A stretch of 64,000 nt of DNA, from NCBI RefSeq assembly GCF_033807575.1, contig NC_084725.1, forward strand, positions 11,195,001 through 11,259,000, read 5' to 3'. Every line of letters starts with the position of its first letter. The first letter of the stretch is position 1. Origin of the DNA: Cydia pomonella (lineage: Eukaryota; Arthropoda; Insecta; Lepidoptera; Tortricidae). The notes under the pieces were generated by a model that saw nothing but the letters and a program-made list of their open reading frames with translations, did no database searches and was not told where the DNA came from. The translations under genes and the position numbers were made by a program. Positions 9,847 through 18,990 of this stretch are shown in pieces.

Positions 9847-11133
9847 GACCCTAAAATATAATCTAATTTTATGTTACGACACTTTAAAGTTAATTTTGAA
9901 TACAGCAATCAATACTTTCCTCGGTAAATAGCCTTTGAGTGAGGTAGATAAAGGAGAATTTTCTTCATTGTAAAGCTACCATAAATATCAAGGCTATATG
10001 TAAGTACTTTAAAACTAAGTCTGGACAATTACTAGTAGAGTATCCTGTAGGTAGTGTAGGTATTAAGTATTTGAAACTTATCACTTTGAAAATATAGATG
10101 GACTAATTTTAGTTATTACCACAGATCAAGAAATAGTAATATGATATTATTTATAACTAAATAGCTAATCTCATCTGCTTATGCGTATCTGAACGATGAT
10201 GGCTACTATGCTAACAAGTGGCAAGGAACTTAGGTAGATTATGTGTTGAGTTATGATATATTTGTGAACAAAATATCTGGCATGACTTGTAACTTGTACT
10301 TCATTTTAAGGAGTAACATTTTTTAACGTTACCTACAATAAAACTGTACAGTGTGCATTGCGACGAAAAATGAAAACTATTTAAGCTTTCTTTTACAGCA
10401 AGACAATATGACAACCCGAGCATTTACATTTCAGACAATAATAATGTTATTGTTAAAGGATTTCAACCCTTTATTGCGATTATTAATCTAGCTACTTAGC
10501 GCAAGCGACTGCAACACGTGGCAGCATAACTCTAGTTGCATGGTTGCACAATTTACAGCACTTATTTCGCGTCGCGGGATAGTGCATCAACGGCGGTTCA
10601 GCTCTTGTTTGATGCGGCGATGTTCCCCTGAAGTTTGGAGCTGAGAATCCGTAAGTAAATTGTACCGGATTTATTACATTAGGCTCGTTGATATGGTATA
10701 TTCTTGACAGCATATCAAAGCTGACGTTTGAAGTTATTAGGAGTATATAACAGCGTGATATGAGTACGAATCATAAATTTGGGTTAAAGGGTTTACTTTC
10801 CTATATGTTGTTTACATACAGCATTTCTTTGTCTGTAAGGGCAATGACATTGCGTACATTTTGTTTAAGGTATTTTAGGCCGCATTAACACCTATTAAAT
10901 TACCTCAGCGTAACAAGAACCTCCTTTATATTTCATTATTTTTACAAGTCCTGTAAACTTTAGCTCAACCTTAAATATTCTTGCTCTTTAGTCCCTTATA
11001 TTTACATGCGTAAAGCTACTTCCAATACTATTAAAGTCTTCAATCATTACATTGGCATCAACACTGTTATAGTAGAGCAACGTTATATATCTTTGACGAT
11101 ATCATTTTGAGATATGTATAATGACCGACTGTA
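9847..11133. other. Unassigned AT-rich stretch
   Basis: No ORF above 75 codons, no repeat pair within the window, and no clear palindrome. The 73-codon minus ORF at 10492-10713 has no recognisable feature. Confidence 0.45.
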
Positions 11134-11240
11134 GACCGAAGAGCGAAGTGACCGAAGAGCGTAGCGACCGAAGTGCGAAGCGACCGAAGAGCGAAGCGAC
11201 CAAAAGGAGCAAAGCAACCGAAGAACCAAATGACCGAAGC
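11134..11240. repeat. 16-bp minisatellite
   Basis: About seven tandem units of GACCGAAGAGCGAAGC, with unit variants GACCGAAGAGCGTAGC and GACCGAAGTGCGAAGC and one 18-bp unit. The units decay toward the 3' side. The array directly precedes the 85-bp minisatellite. Minus-strand ORFs here are products of the repeat. Confidence 0.8.
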
Positions 11241-12281
11241 ATTATAACCTCGACACTTAAAATGAAGCACATATAGCCTCGACGCTGCGGAAATGGAGGC
11301 CTCGATACGATTATTGTGGAATTGTAGAGTACATATAACTTAAAGTGCGGCATATATCTTCGTCACTGCGACAGCTGCGACAGCGGACCCCTTGACACAA
11401 TTATTGTGGAGTAATGATAGCATCCTCACTATGACGTGGGGCAAACTTAGCATCAACACTACGACAGCAGAGCCCTCGACACAATGATTGTGGAGTAATG
11501 ATAGCCTCCTCACTATTAAAGTGGGGTACATATAGCCTCGACGCTGTGAAAGCGGAGCCCTCGACACAATATTGTGGAGTAATGATAGCCTCTTCACTAT
11601 TAAAGTGGGGCAAATATGGCTTCAACGCTGTGAAAGCGGAGCCCTCGACACAATGACTGTGGAGTAATGATAGCCTCTTCACTATTAAAGTGGGGCAAAT
11701 ATAGCTTCGACGCTGTGAAAGCGGAGCACTCGACACAATGGTTGTGGAGTAATGATAGCCTCATCACTATTAAAGTGGGGCAAATATAGCTTCAACGCTG
11801 TTAAAGCGGAGCCCTCGACACAGTGATTGTGGAGTAATGATAGCCTCATCACTATTAAAGTGGGGCAAATATAGCTTCGACGCTGTTAAAGCGGAGCCCT
11901 CGACACAATGGTTGTGGAGTAATGATAGCCTCATCACTATTAAAGTGGGGCAAATATAGCTTCGACGCTGTTAAAGCGGAGCCCTCGACCCAATGATTGT
12001 GGAGTAATGATAGCCTCATCACTATTAAAGTGGGGCAAATATAGCTTCGACGCTGTTAAAGCGGAGCCCTCGACACAATGATTGTGGAGAAATGATAGCC
12101 TCTTCACTATTAAAGTGGGGCAAATATAGCTTCGACGCTGTTAAAGCGGAGCCCTCGACACAATGGTTGTGGAGTAATGATAGCCTCATCACTATTAAAG
12201 TGGGGCAAATATAGCTTCGACGCTGTTAAAGCGGAGCCCTCGACACAATGATTGTGGAGTAATGATAGCCTCATCACTATT
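11241..12281. repeat. 85-bp minisatellite, left part
   Basis: The unit contains CACAATGATTGTGGAGTAAT, GATAGCCTCATCACTATTAA and AGTGGGGCAAATATAGCTTC, then GACGCTGTTAAAGCGGAGCC. Ten full units run from about 11394, plus a partial unit before the retrotransposon, with two degenerate units at 11241-11393. Outer units read GCTGTGAAAG and inner units (from about 11734) read GCTGTTAAAG. Because 85 is not a multiple of 3, the minus-strand ORFs are frame-rotating artefacts. Confidence 0.92.
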
Positions 12282-12363
12282 CGTTATTCGTATTCGCGGG
12301 CTGGGTTTCCGCAACTCGACGTCGCAATTCGCGCCTATTTTGCGTGATGGTGGGTTGACGGCA
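12282..12363 (-). other. Retrotransposon 3' UTR and terminal repeat
   Basis: 82 bp after the ORF2 stop. On the minus strand it ends GCGAATACGAATAACG, then the target AATAGTGATG. CGAATA therefore recurs about three times across the junction, in place of an A-tail. The last unit is partly shared with the target, which could reflect priming at microhomology. Confidence 0.65.
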
Positions 12364-14640
12364 CTACTCCTGCCAACCCAACTCTACCAGGAAGCCTAGC
12401 AGACCCTTGATGTTGCCGACGACTTCTGGGAGAGACCCCGGGGAACCGAGGTATTGTGCCCGGTATTCTGCCACCCCTGGGCATTCAAGAATGACGTGGG
12501 CGGCTGTCTCCTCCTCCTCCATGCACGCTCTGCAGAGGGGGCTATCTGTAACACGTAGGGTTAATAGGTGTTTGTTTAGTGGGGCGTGGCCGGTTATGGC
12601 CCCAGTCAAAAGCCGGAGCTGTGGCCTCTTCAGCTGTCTCAGCCTCCTCGACAAACCGGGGTCGATTGTCGGGAGGGCCTCCTTCGCCTGCCTGCACGTG
12701 CCTAGGTTAGACCAGTACTGTTGGTGTTTTACCTTGGTGTTGCGTCTCAGCATGTTCCGGAGCCAGGCATAAGGCAGAGGTATGATTGGCTCCGGTCCTG
12801 CCACCCTCAGTTCCGAGCCACCTCTCGCCAATATGTCGGCTGCATCGTTCCCTCGCGAGTTGCTGTGTCCCTTAATCCACTGCAGAGTTACGCTGGTGGT
12901 GGTGCTTACCTCTGACAGAGCCTTGTGGCATTCGTAGATTAGCCCTGAGGTCAAAGTATAACTTTGCAGAGCTTGCAGTACTGACCGACTGTCAGAGAGT
13001 ATGCGGATGGGGTAGTCCTCTACTTTCCTTGAGACGATTGCGTGTGCTGCCATTATAATGCCCATACATTCCGCCTGGAAGACTGTGTTGTGGGCGCCTA
13101 GTGGTGTTGAGATATGTATGTTTAGGTCCTCTGAGAATACTCCCGCGCCAGTGCCTGACCTTGTCTTTGATCCATCCGTGAAGATTCTCAGCTCTCTCGG
13201 GTTAAGTCCTTCACGAGGTTCTTCGTGTAACTGTATCTTGTATTTCTTGTCGAAGATGTATTGCCTGGGTATCCTGTCAGTCACCGCTTCTATTAGCGGT
13301 TCCTTACCTATCGCCTCGTAGAGGATCTCGGTGTGTGGTACCCTGGGTGGTCTCCAGAGATTCGATTTTTTGAGACGTACCGCCGAAGCTAGCGCTTCCT
13401 GTTGTATAAAGAGGTGCAGCGGCGGCAGGCCCAGTAAAGCTTCCAGGGCCGCGGTTGGTGTTGTCCTCATGCAGCCCGTAGTCGCCAAACAGGCCAACCT
13501 CTGGAGTCGTTGTAGTTTAGCTTCAACTGTGGATAGTTTGGTGCGTGGCCACCAAACTATTGCACCGTAGCTTATTATTGGTCGTATGACTGCCTGGTAA
13601 AGCCATAGAGTGATCTTGGGGGTTAGCCCCCAGGTTCTACCCACCATTCTACGACATTGCCAGAATACGACCGTGGCTTTGTCAATTTTGCCGTTTAAGT
13701 GATTACTCCAATTCAATTTGCTGTCAAGTATTACCCCTAAATACTTTACCTCTGCAGATAGTTGGAGTTCAGTGTTGAACAGTTTGGGAAGGCAGAAGTT
13801 TCCCAAGTTGCGTTTGTTGGTGAACATAACCAGCTCAGTTTTGTTGGGATTGACTGAGAGTTCGTTGTTAATACACCAGCGCTCCACGATGGCTAGTGCA
13901 GAGCGGGTAACATCGCATACCGTACCTGAATGATTGCCGCTCGTCAGTATCACTATATCGTCAGCATAGCCGATTGTGTAATAGTGATTGTTGTTTAGTG
14001 TGGTGATCAGGTCATTCACCACCAGGTTCCATAGTAGTGGTGATAGGACTCCTCCTTGGGGGCATCCTTTTGCCACTAATGCTTGTTGTGTTTCGCCCGT
14101 GCCGAGTTTGATGGTTCGCTGGCTCAACATGTTGTTTATCCATTCTGTCATAACTGCATTCGCGCCATGTCTTACCAGTGCTGCTGTAATGCTGCTGAAC
14201 CTGGTCCTGTCGAAAGCCCCTTCTATGTCTATGAAGGTTCCTAAGCACATGGATCTGTTCTTGATCGCCACCTCAATCTTACTTACCACTGCATGAAGTG
14301 CCGATTCTGTAGATTTGCCAGGGCTATAGGCATGTTGGTTTGGATGCAAGGGCACATTAATTAGCACCCTCTCCCTAAGGTACCTGTCACACAACCTCTC
14401 TAATGTTTTCAGCATGAAAGAGGTCAGACTAATGGGCCTGAAGGATTTGGGGTCCGAGTAGTCGCTTTTACCTGGTTTCGGTATGAAGATAACCTTGACC
14501 TCCCTCCATTGCTTCGGCACGTATCTGTGTGCCAGACAGGCGCGCAGAACGATGGTCAGCTTCAGAGTGAGATGCTTCCCGCCCCATTTAAGAAGCGCAG
14601 GGAAGATCCCATCCATACCTGGAGATTTGAAGGAGTCCAA
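12364..14640 (-). CDS. Retrotransposon ORF2, RT-RNase H part (frameshifted)
   Basis: 758 codons in this frame. The first residues (a TTG codon, not a true start) already lie in RT motif 1-2 (KSPGMDGI at about 6-13). RT catalytic sites are FIDIEGAFD at 136-144 and YADD at 225-228, with CPQGGVLSP before them. RNase H spans about 485-608, with D489 (FTDGS), E524 (QAE), D550 (LSDSRS) and D599 (GNDAAD), all present. A terminal Cys-His motif is C703-x2-C706-x8-H715-x4-C720, preceded by LTGHAPLNKHL. The protein would copy element RNA at a nicked target and remove RNA from the hybrid. It lies in a different frame from the endonuclease part upstream; the two open frames overlap by about 50 bp at 14588-14640, consistent with one extra or missing base near 14621. 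All catalytic residues are intact, so the copy looks young. Confidence 0.92.
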   Translation of the reverse strand: MDSFKSPGMDGIFPALLKWGGKHLTLKLTIVLRACLAHRYVPKQWREVKVIFIPKPGKSDYSDPKSFRPISLTSFMLKTLERLCDRYLRERVLINVPLHPNQHAYSPGKSTESALHAVVSKIEVAIKNRSMCLGTFIDIEGAFDRTRFSSITAALVRHGANAVMTEWINNMLSQRTIKLGTGETQQALVAKGCPQGGVLSPLLWNLVVNDLITTLNNNHYYTIGYADDIVILTSGNHSGTVCDVTRSALAIVERWCINNELSVNPNKTELVMFTNKRNLGNFCLPKLFNTELQLSAEVKYLGVILDSKLNWSNHLNGKIDKATVVFWQCRRMVGRTWGLTPKITLWLYQAVIRPIISYGAIVWWPRTKLSTVEAKLQRLQRLACLATTGCMRTTPTAALEALLGLPPLHLFIQQEALASAVRLKKSNLWRPPRVPHTEILYEAIGKEPLIEAVTDRIPRQYIFDKKYKIQLHEEPREGLNPRELRIFTDGSKTRSGTGAGVFSEDLNIHISTPLGAHNTVFQAECMGIIMAAHAIVSRKVEDYPIRILSDSRSVLQALQSYTLTSGLIYECHKALSEVSTTTSVTLQWIKGHSNSRGNDAADILARGGSELRVAGPEPIIPLPYAWLRNMLRRNTKVKHQQYWSNLGTCRQAKEALPTIDPGLSRRLRQLKRPQLRLLTGAITGHAPLNKHLLTLRVTDSPLCRACMEEEETAAHVILECPGVAEYRAQYLGSPGSLPEVVGNIKGLLGFLVELGWQE

Positions 14641-16006
14641 AGCTGTTTAGGGCCCACTGCGTGCGCTGCGGGCTGATTACCTCATATGTCTGTAGCCACT
14701 CGCCTTCCGTCGGGGTGGTTGTCTCCATCTCGTTCCAACTTACTGGGTGCGATATCACGCAGTCCGGCAAGTGCGTTTGCACTAGGACCCGTTCCGCCTC
14801 CTCCGGTGAGTTTGTGAGAGAGTTGTCTGGCTTACGCAGGGATCCTAAGGTTATGGTCGAGTTGGTGGAGAGGACCTTCCTTACCCTGTTGGCCTGCGTG
14901 GTGGTCTCGATGTCTGTACAGAATTTGCGCCAAGAGTTTGTGCTTCTGTACCTGAGACGTTTTTTGTACTTGGCCTTGGTGGACTTATAGTTGTCCCAGT
15001 CCTCGTCAGCGCCTGTGTTCATAGCTCTGTTCAGTTGCCTCCTCATCTTGCCCCTGAGTCTCTCCAGCTCAGGTCCCCACCAGTTGTTTTTCCCTCTGCT
15101 TCTGGTCGGTGGGGTCGATAAGGGGCATGCTTGATGGTAGCAATCCAGAATGGTGCTCGTGAGAATGCTTACCTGTTCCTCTATGCCCGCTGTGCCTTCT
15201 ATTCTAGGGGGACCCTCCAGCTGTTTCAATGTTGTAGACAATCGCACCGTGTAAAGGTCACGATTCATCTTGCGTGGGTTCCGCCTGGGCACTGCTGCTC
15301 GTGTTTCTACCTGAATGTCAAATCGAATCCACTTGTGGTCTGAGCACGATACCTCCTTCGATACATGCCAGCCCGAGATTAGTCTCGATGCTTTTTCGGT
15401 TGCTAGGGTCAGGTCAATGATTGTCCTGCTGCGTCTGTTTACAAATGTCGGTTCTGTACCTGTGTTAAGGAGGTTGAGGTTTGTAGTGAATAGGTACTCG
15501 ACGAGCTTCTTACCTCTCTCGTTACCTGCTTCCATCCCCCATAGGGGGTGATGCGCGTTCGAGTCGGTGGCCACGATGAGCTCGAGCCCTGCCTCTTCGC
15601 AGTAGTTGACCAGCCTTGCCATGTCGTGCGGTGGTGGTTCTTCAGCCTCCGGCATATACACAGAGGCTACTACCACCTCCTGCAGGCTGGAGTCTTGCGC
15701 CCCGTGCAGTTTTATAGCGCACAGGTCTCTGGAACAGAAGCTCGTTAGAGGTTGCGCATGTATGTTATTGGTTGTGTAGATGCAAGCCCGGGGGTTGTCC
15801 GGGCCCGAGTAGACTGTTAGCTTACCTCCTAAGTTGCGGAGTCCGCAGACAGAGCCCCTTCTGACCCACGGCTCCTGGATCAGAATTACGGCTGTTGTGT
15901 TGTCCTCCAACCACTTCCGGATCTGCGCCGTCGCCGTTTCGCTGTGGTGGAGGTTGGCTTGGAGGAATTTACCAATGGGCGAAGGGAGTTCCTTCACAAG
16001 GATCAC
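14588..16006 (-). CDS. Retrotransposon ORF2, endonuclease part
   Basis: 472 codons. An AP-like endonuclease covers about residues 12-232: N18 (QANLHHS), E45 (IQEPW), Y117 (SVYMP), D148/N150 (ATDSNAHH), D198 (IIDLTL) and S222-D223-H224 (CSDHKW). This set is complete for metal-dependent target nicking. A linker follows (about 235-440), reaching the start of RT at WALNSF, after which the frame leaves RT homology and stops. The open frame begins with GTG; the first in-frame ATG is near residue 129, well inside the endonuclease. ORF2 must therefore be reached by reinitiation, frameshift or stop-start coupling from ORF1, whose frame overlaps to 15969. Confidence 0.9.
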   Translation of the reverse strand: MILVKELPSPIGKFLQANLHHSETATAQIRKWLEDNTTAVILIQEPWVRRGSVCGLRNLGGKLTVYSGPDNPRACIYTTNNIHAQPLTSFCSRDLCAIKLHGAQDSSLQEVVVASVYMPEAEEPPPHDMARLVNYCEEAGLELIVATDSNAHHPLWGMEAGNERGKKLVEYLFTTNLNLLNTGTEPTFVNRRSRTIIDLTLATEKASRLISGWHVSKEVSCSDHKWIRFDIQVETRAAVPRRNPRKMNRDLYTVRLSTTLKQLEGPPRIEGTAGIEEQVSILTSTILDCYHQACPLSTPPTRSRGKNNWWGPELERLRGKMRRQLNRAMNTGADEDWDNYKSTKAKYKKRLRYRSTNSWRKFCTDIETTTQANRVRKVLSTNSTITLGSLRKPDNSLTNSPEEAERVLVQTHLPDCVISHPVSWNEMETTTPTEGEWLQTYEVISPQRTQWALNSFGLLQISRYGWDLPCAS

Positions 16007-17921
16007 CCTCCTCCGCCGACATCGGCTCCTCCTCCTCCTTGTCGATGGCCAACTTCCCTAGCCCCTGCGCGCATTCCCCCTCACTCTCCGAGGAGTCACG
16101 AAGAAGTTCTTCTTCGTTCTCCTCGGAGACGGAGGGAGGTTGCGCTGGAGCTTGCGACTCAGGCACCTGGACTTCGTCCATGGGTTCCTGCGTCGCCCCG
16201 GAAGTGTCCATGGGCTCGGACGGTGCAGCGGCTTCGCCACCAGTGGCGACAGTGCTAACAGGGGGCGGCTGCTCCCTGAATTTTCCTCGTGCCCCCTCGA
16301 ACTTCACGTACACCGACCCCAGCATAAAGCCAAGTCGGCGCCCGCGGTCCACCAAGGGTTGCACCACTGTCTCCGGCACGCTGACGACAGCGAACGTTTC
16401 CGTTCCCTGCACCTCGCGCCGGTTGAGTAGCCAGCGGTCTATTTCCGCCCACGGGTTCTGGTACCGAAGGGCTCGGCCTACTTCGCCAAAGTCCTTCCAG
16501 ACGCCCGGGAACAGGATGCCGCATCGTACTCGCTTTGGCACCTCGCTGAGGCGCCTGACCACCACCTTCTCCCCCTTATCGAGGGTGATGGTGGCCACGC
16601 TGCGCTTGAGCCATGCTAGCGTAGCCTGATCCTCGCACCACAATCTCAAGGAGCCATTAGCCCAGGTAGGCTTGCCCCTGAAGATCGGTCCCGCGGGAAG
16701 GCTTTCGGTCGGCTGCTTTGCCTCCTGTGAGAGCAGGGCTAGCAGTTGCCTCTGGACCTCCTCCGACTGCTGCGGGCTCAGGTGTCCCGAGGTGGCAGTG
16801 GTCACTGCCATCAGTAGGTCCGCCTTTGCAGCCTCCGCATAGTCGGCATGGGGGGTTTCACCTCGCGGTCCAGTCTTCTGCCTCTTAGGCTCGCCCCTGG
16901 GGGATATGGTCTCGTCAAGACGAGCCCTCTTGGCAGACGACCGGGCCCCTTGGTTACTCCCACCCTCGGCCCTGGTTCCTTTCGCCCCTTTCCCCTGGAG
17001 GGGGGCGCGGTTTGCTGCTGGTGGGCCAGCTGCTGCCCGCTCCCCATCCTTTCCAGGGGCGCCTTGTTGGGGCTCCGGGGCGGTGTTGTTCAGGGCCGCT
17101 TGGGCCCTTCTGTATCTCTGCCGTTGCTTCCTGTTACGCTTGTGCGGCTTAGCCGCGGCTGTAACAGGTGGAGGCGGGGGCACAGGAAGTTCAGCCCGTT
17201 TACCGGGCTTTCGCTTCCGCGCCTTCCTGGACTCGTGTACGGTCCAGCCAGCCTCCAGCTGGGCAGAGATAGGGTCCAACACCACCTGCACCGGTTCAAT
17301 CACCGGGTCCTGCTCCGTAACAGGGGGTTTTCCCCCTGTTGGAACAGCACCCCTGGATGTCCCCGGTGCTGGAGGTAGGGGCCGGGTACGCTTTTCCGAT
17401 ACGGGGGGTTTCCCTCCCGTTGGAATGGTACCCGTGGATGTCCCCGGTGTTGGTAGTAGGGGCTGGGTGCGCTTTACCTTGGCGGGGGGTTTCCCTCCCT
17501 TCGGTGTGGCACCCTTGGATGTCCCCGGTGTCGGTAGTGGAGGCGCAGTACTCTGGAGCACCGGGCCTGCTGCTTTGGGCGTCAACGCATCAGGTTTACG
17601 TGCCTTCGGTTTCCCGGCGGCTCTCCCACCTGGTGCGGACTGTCCCTTGCATGGCGGTACTGTCGAGACTGCGCCGCCACGGTGTGTGTGTGTTTTGTGT
17701 GGTGTGGTGTGTGGCGGAACTGTCGGAACAGCTCCACCATCGTGTGTGTTGTTGCCTGCCAGGGTTGCTTGTGCCTCCCTGTAGGCACGTGTTAAGGAGG
17801 GAGGAACTGTCGAAACAGCTCCTTGACCCTGTGGTGTGGTGTGTTGGGTGGAGGTTCCCGGTACAGCCGAAGCTGCTCCGTCTCCCTCCGGTGTTGGGGT
17901 TTGGGATCTTGGTTCATCCAT
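15969..17921 (-). CDS. Retrotransposon ORF1 (gag-like, DUF4780-like)
   Basis: 650 codons starting at an ATG (MDEPRSQTPTPEGDG). Residues 15-90 hold four GAVSTVPP-type repeats. Residues about 129-204 hold three 26-27-residue repeats around PGTS...GGKPP. A basic segment at 229-272 (RKARKRKPGKR; KPHKRNRKQRQRYRRAQ) could bind RNA or target the nucleus. Residues about 410-545 (WANGSLRLWCEDQATLAWL through SVYVKFEGARGKF) resemble the DUF4780 domain of insect element proteins, by memory of its pattern. The tail is acidic. I see no CCHC knuckles, which many I/R1/jockey ORF1 proteins have. It overlaps ORF2 by about 38 bp. Expected role: an RNA-binding particle protein. Confidence 0.82.
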   Translation of the reverse strand: MDEPRSQTPTPEGDGAASAVPGTSTQHTTPQGQGAVSTVPPSLTRAYREAQATLAGNNTHDGGAVPTVPPHTTPHKTHTHRGGAVSTVPPCKGQSAPGGRAAGKPKARKPDALTPKAAGPVLQSTAPPLPTPGTSKGATPKGGKPPAKVKRTQPLLPTPGTSTGTIPTGGKPPVSEKRTRPLPPAPGTSRGAVPTGGKPPVTEQDPVIEPVQVVLDPISAQLEAGWTVHESRKARKRKPGKRAELPVPPPPPVTAAAKPHKRNRKQRQRYRRAQAALNNTAPEPQQGAPGKDGERAAAGPPAANRAPLQGKGAKGTRAEGGSNQGARSSAKRARLDETISPRGEPKRQKTGPRGETPHADYAEAAKADLLMAVTTATSGHLSPQQSEEVQRQLLALLSQEAKQPTESLPAGPIFRGKPTWANGSLRLWCEDQATLAWLKRSVATITLDKGEKVVVRRLSEVPKRVRCGILFPGVWKDFGEVGRALRYQNPWAEIDRWLLNRREVQGTETFAVVSVPETVVQPLVDRGRRLGFMLGSVYVKFEGARGKFREQPPPVSTVATGGEAAAPSEPMDTSGATQEPMDEVQVPESQAPAQPPSVSEENEEELLRDSSESEGECAQGLGKLAIDKEEEEPMSAEEGDPCEGTPFAHW

Positions 17922-18786
17922 TGTTCCTTTTGCTTGTTTTCACCTCTCGAGCTTCCCACCCTCCATGGAGCCCGCACCTTTGGGGATGTCACTTTGGACA
18001 CCAGGAATACCCAAGAGGTATAGGTGTGTTGAGTTGGTTCTCCTGCGCGACATCGGGAGCTGCAGACACGTGGCTGGAAGAGACGATCCCATCTCCTCCA
18101 GTGGTTCCACGCGCCCTTGCCCCGTCAGCATGGCCGAGCCCCAGGCATCCTCCCAGAGGACGCCCCTCCCCACACCTCGCCTGCGGACCGTACCACCTCG
18201 ACCGTACGGGACGCGTGTCCATTACCCTGCAGTGGCTAGTTGCAGGGCCACCGTTTCGCCGGAAATTCGGACCAAAAAGGGCATATTGGCCCACAGGGGA
18301 TAACTAACCCCGACCCCCTGCGGGCCTCGGCCCCTAGGACTCCTGCATCCCCGCTGACGGCGCTCTACTGCGCAGGACAAACGCAGGTAGGTGAGTGTAG
18401 TCCGCCTAGGTCACCTACTCCCTAAGCGGAACCGGGAGATCCATAAAACATAGCTGCCAATTAGATCGAAACCAAATTGCCAGCCATGTTCTACAGGAAA
18501 CTCCAGAGTGTGTCATACCCCCTTCGGGTTTTTAGGTCCTCGTGGGTTATGACGTCGCCTTCATACTCGGCTACTGGTGGTCCGGGGCAGATGGAACGTG
18601 CGACGCCCGACCGACCACCAGCATTACCAGGGTGTGCGACCCACCCCACAAGTGGGATGGGTTCGTCCATGGCCTGCGGCGGCAGAGCCATAGACGACGG
18701 GGACGCGTATGATAGACTTGAGGGAGTGAGCCCGCTGGCTCAGCGCCGCACACCTGAACCCGCGTGACTACTCCCCCCTACACCCC
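17922..18786 (-). other. Retrotransposon 5' leader
   Basis: About 865 bp between the ORF1 ATG and the element 5' end (minus strand starts GGGGTGTAGGGGGGAG). GC-rich. It presumably contains an internal promoter, as in other full-length LINEs, but no core motif stood out. Several long ORFs on both strands here are due to high GC. Confidence 0.6.
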
Positions 18787-18990
18787 AGCCTCATCACTAT
18801 TAAAGTGGGGCAAATATAGCTTCGACGCTGTGAAAGCGGAGCCCTCGACACAATGGTTGTGGAGTAATGATAGCCTCTTCACTATTAAAGTGGGGCAAAT
18901 ATAACCTCGACGCTGTGAAAGCGGAGCCCTCGACACAATGATTGTGGAGTAATGATAGCCTCTTCACTATTAAAGTGGGGCAAATATAGT
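18787..18990. repeat. 85-bp minisatellite, right part
   Basis: About 2.4 units continue the array after the insertion and end abruptly at GGGCAAATATAG near 18990. All carry the GCTGTGAAAG variant, unlike the GCTGTTAAAG units on the other side of the element. Confidence 0.9.

Larger units (their letters stand above)
12282..18786 (-). mobile_element. 6.5-kb non-LTR retrotransposon, LOA/I-like
   Basis: A full-length-looking element bounded by the exact 15-bp duplication AGCCTCATCACTATT (12267-12281 and 18787-18801). The order on the minus strand is leader (18786-17922), ORF1 (17921-15969), ORF2 endonuclease (16006-14588), then ORF2 reverse transcriptase, RNase H and Cys-His tail (14640-12364), and an 82-bp 3' region. 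ORF2 domain order and sequence style (ANLHHS, IQEPW, YADD, RNase H, terminal CxxC) fit the LOA clade of the I group as I know it. R1 elements typically lack RNase H. There is no poly(A); the 3' end is a CGAATA-like short repeat. The exact duplication and nearly intact ORFs suggest a recent insertion. The element is much GC-richer than its surroundings. Confidence 0.9.

Noticed and set aside
11067..11736. Minus-strand ORFs in the minisatellites (67-111 codons)
   Set aside because: Their repeated peptides come from the 85-bp and 16-bp units in rotating frames; no start context or family.
11394..12281. CRISPR-like regular array
   Set aside because: Units are contiguous 85-bp tandem copies without unique spacers, in a eukaryotic genome.
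12407..15748. + strand ORFs of 60-121 codons opposite ORF2
   Set aside because: Antisense shadows of a protein with complete RT, RNase H and endonuclease motifs.
15834..18425. Many long + strand ORFs, up to 322 codons (17339-18307), opposite the retrotransposon
   Set aside because: They lie antisense to ORF1 and the leader, reflect high GC and repeat-encoded Pro/Gly codons, and show no domain of their own.
12282..18786. Classification as an R1 element on the basis of its repeat target
   Set aside because: ORF2 has a complete RNase H (D489, E524, D550, D599), which R1 elements typically lack; LOA/I-type fits better.
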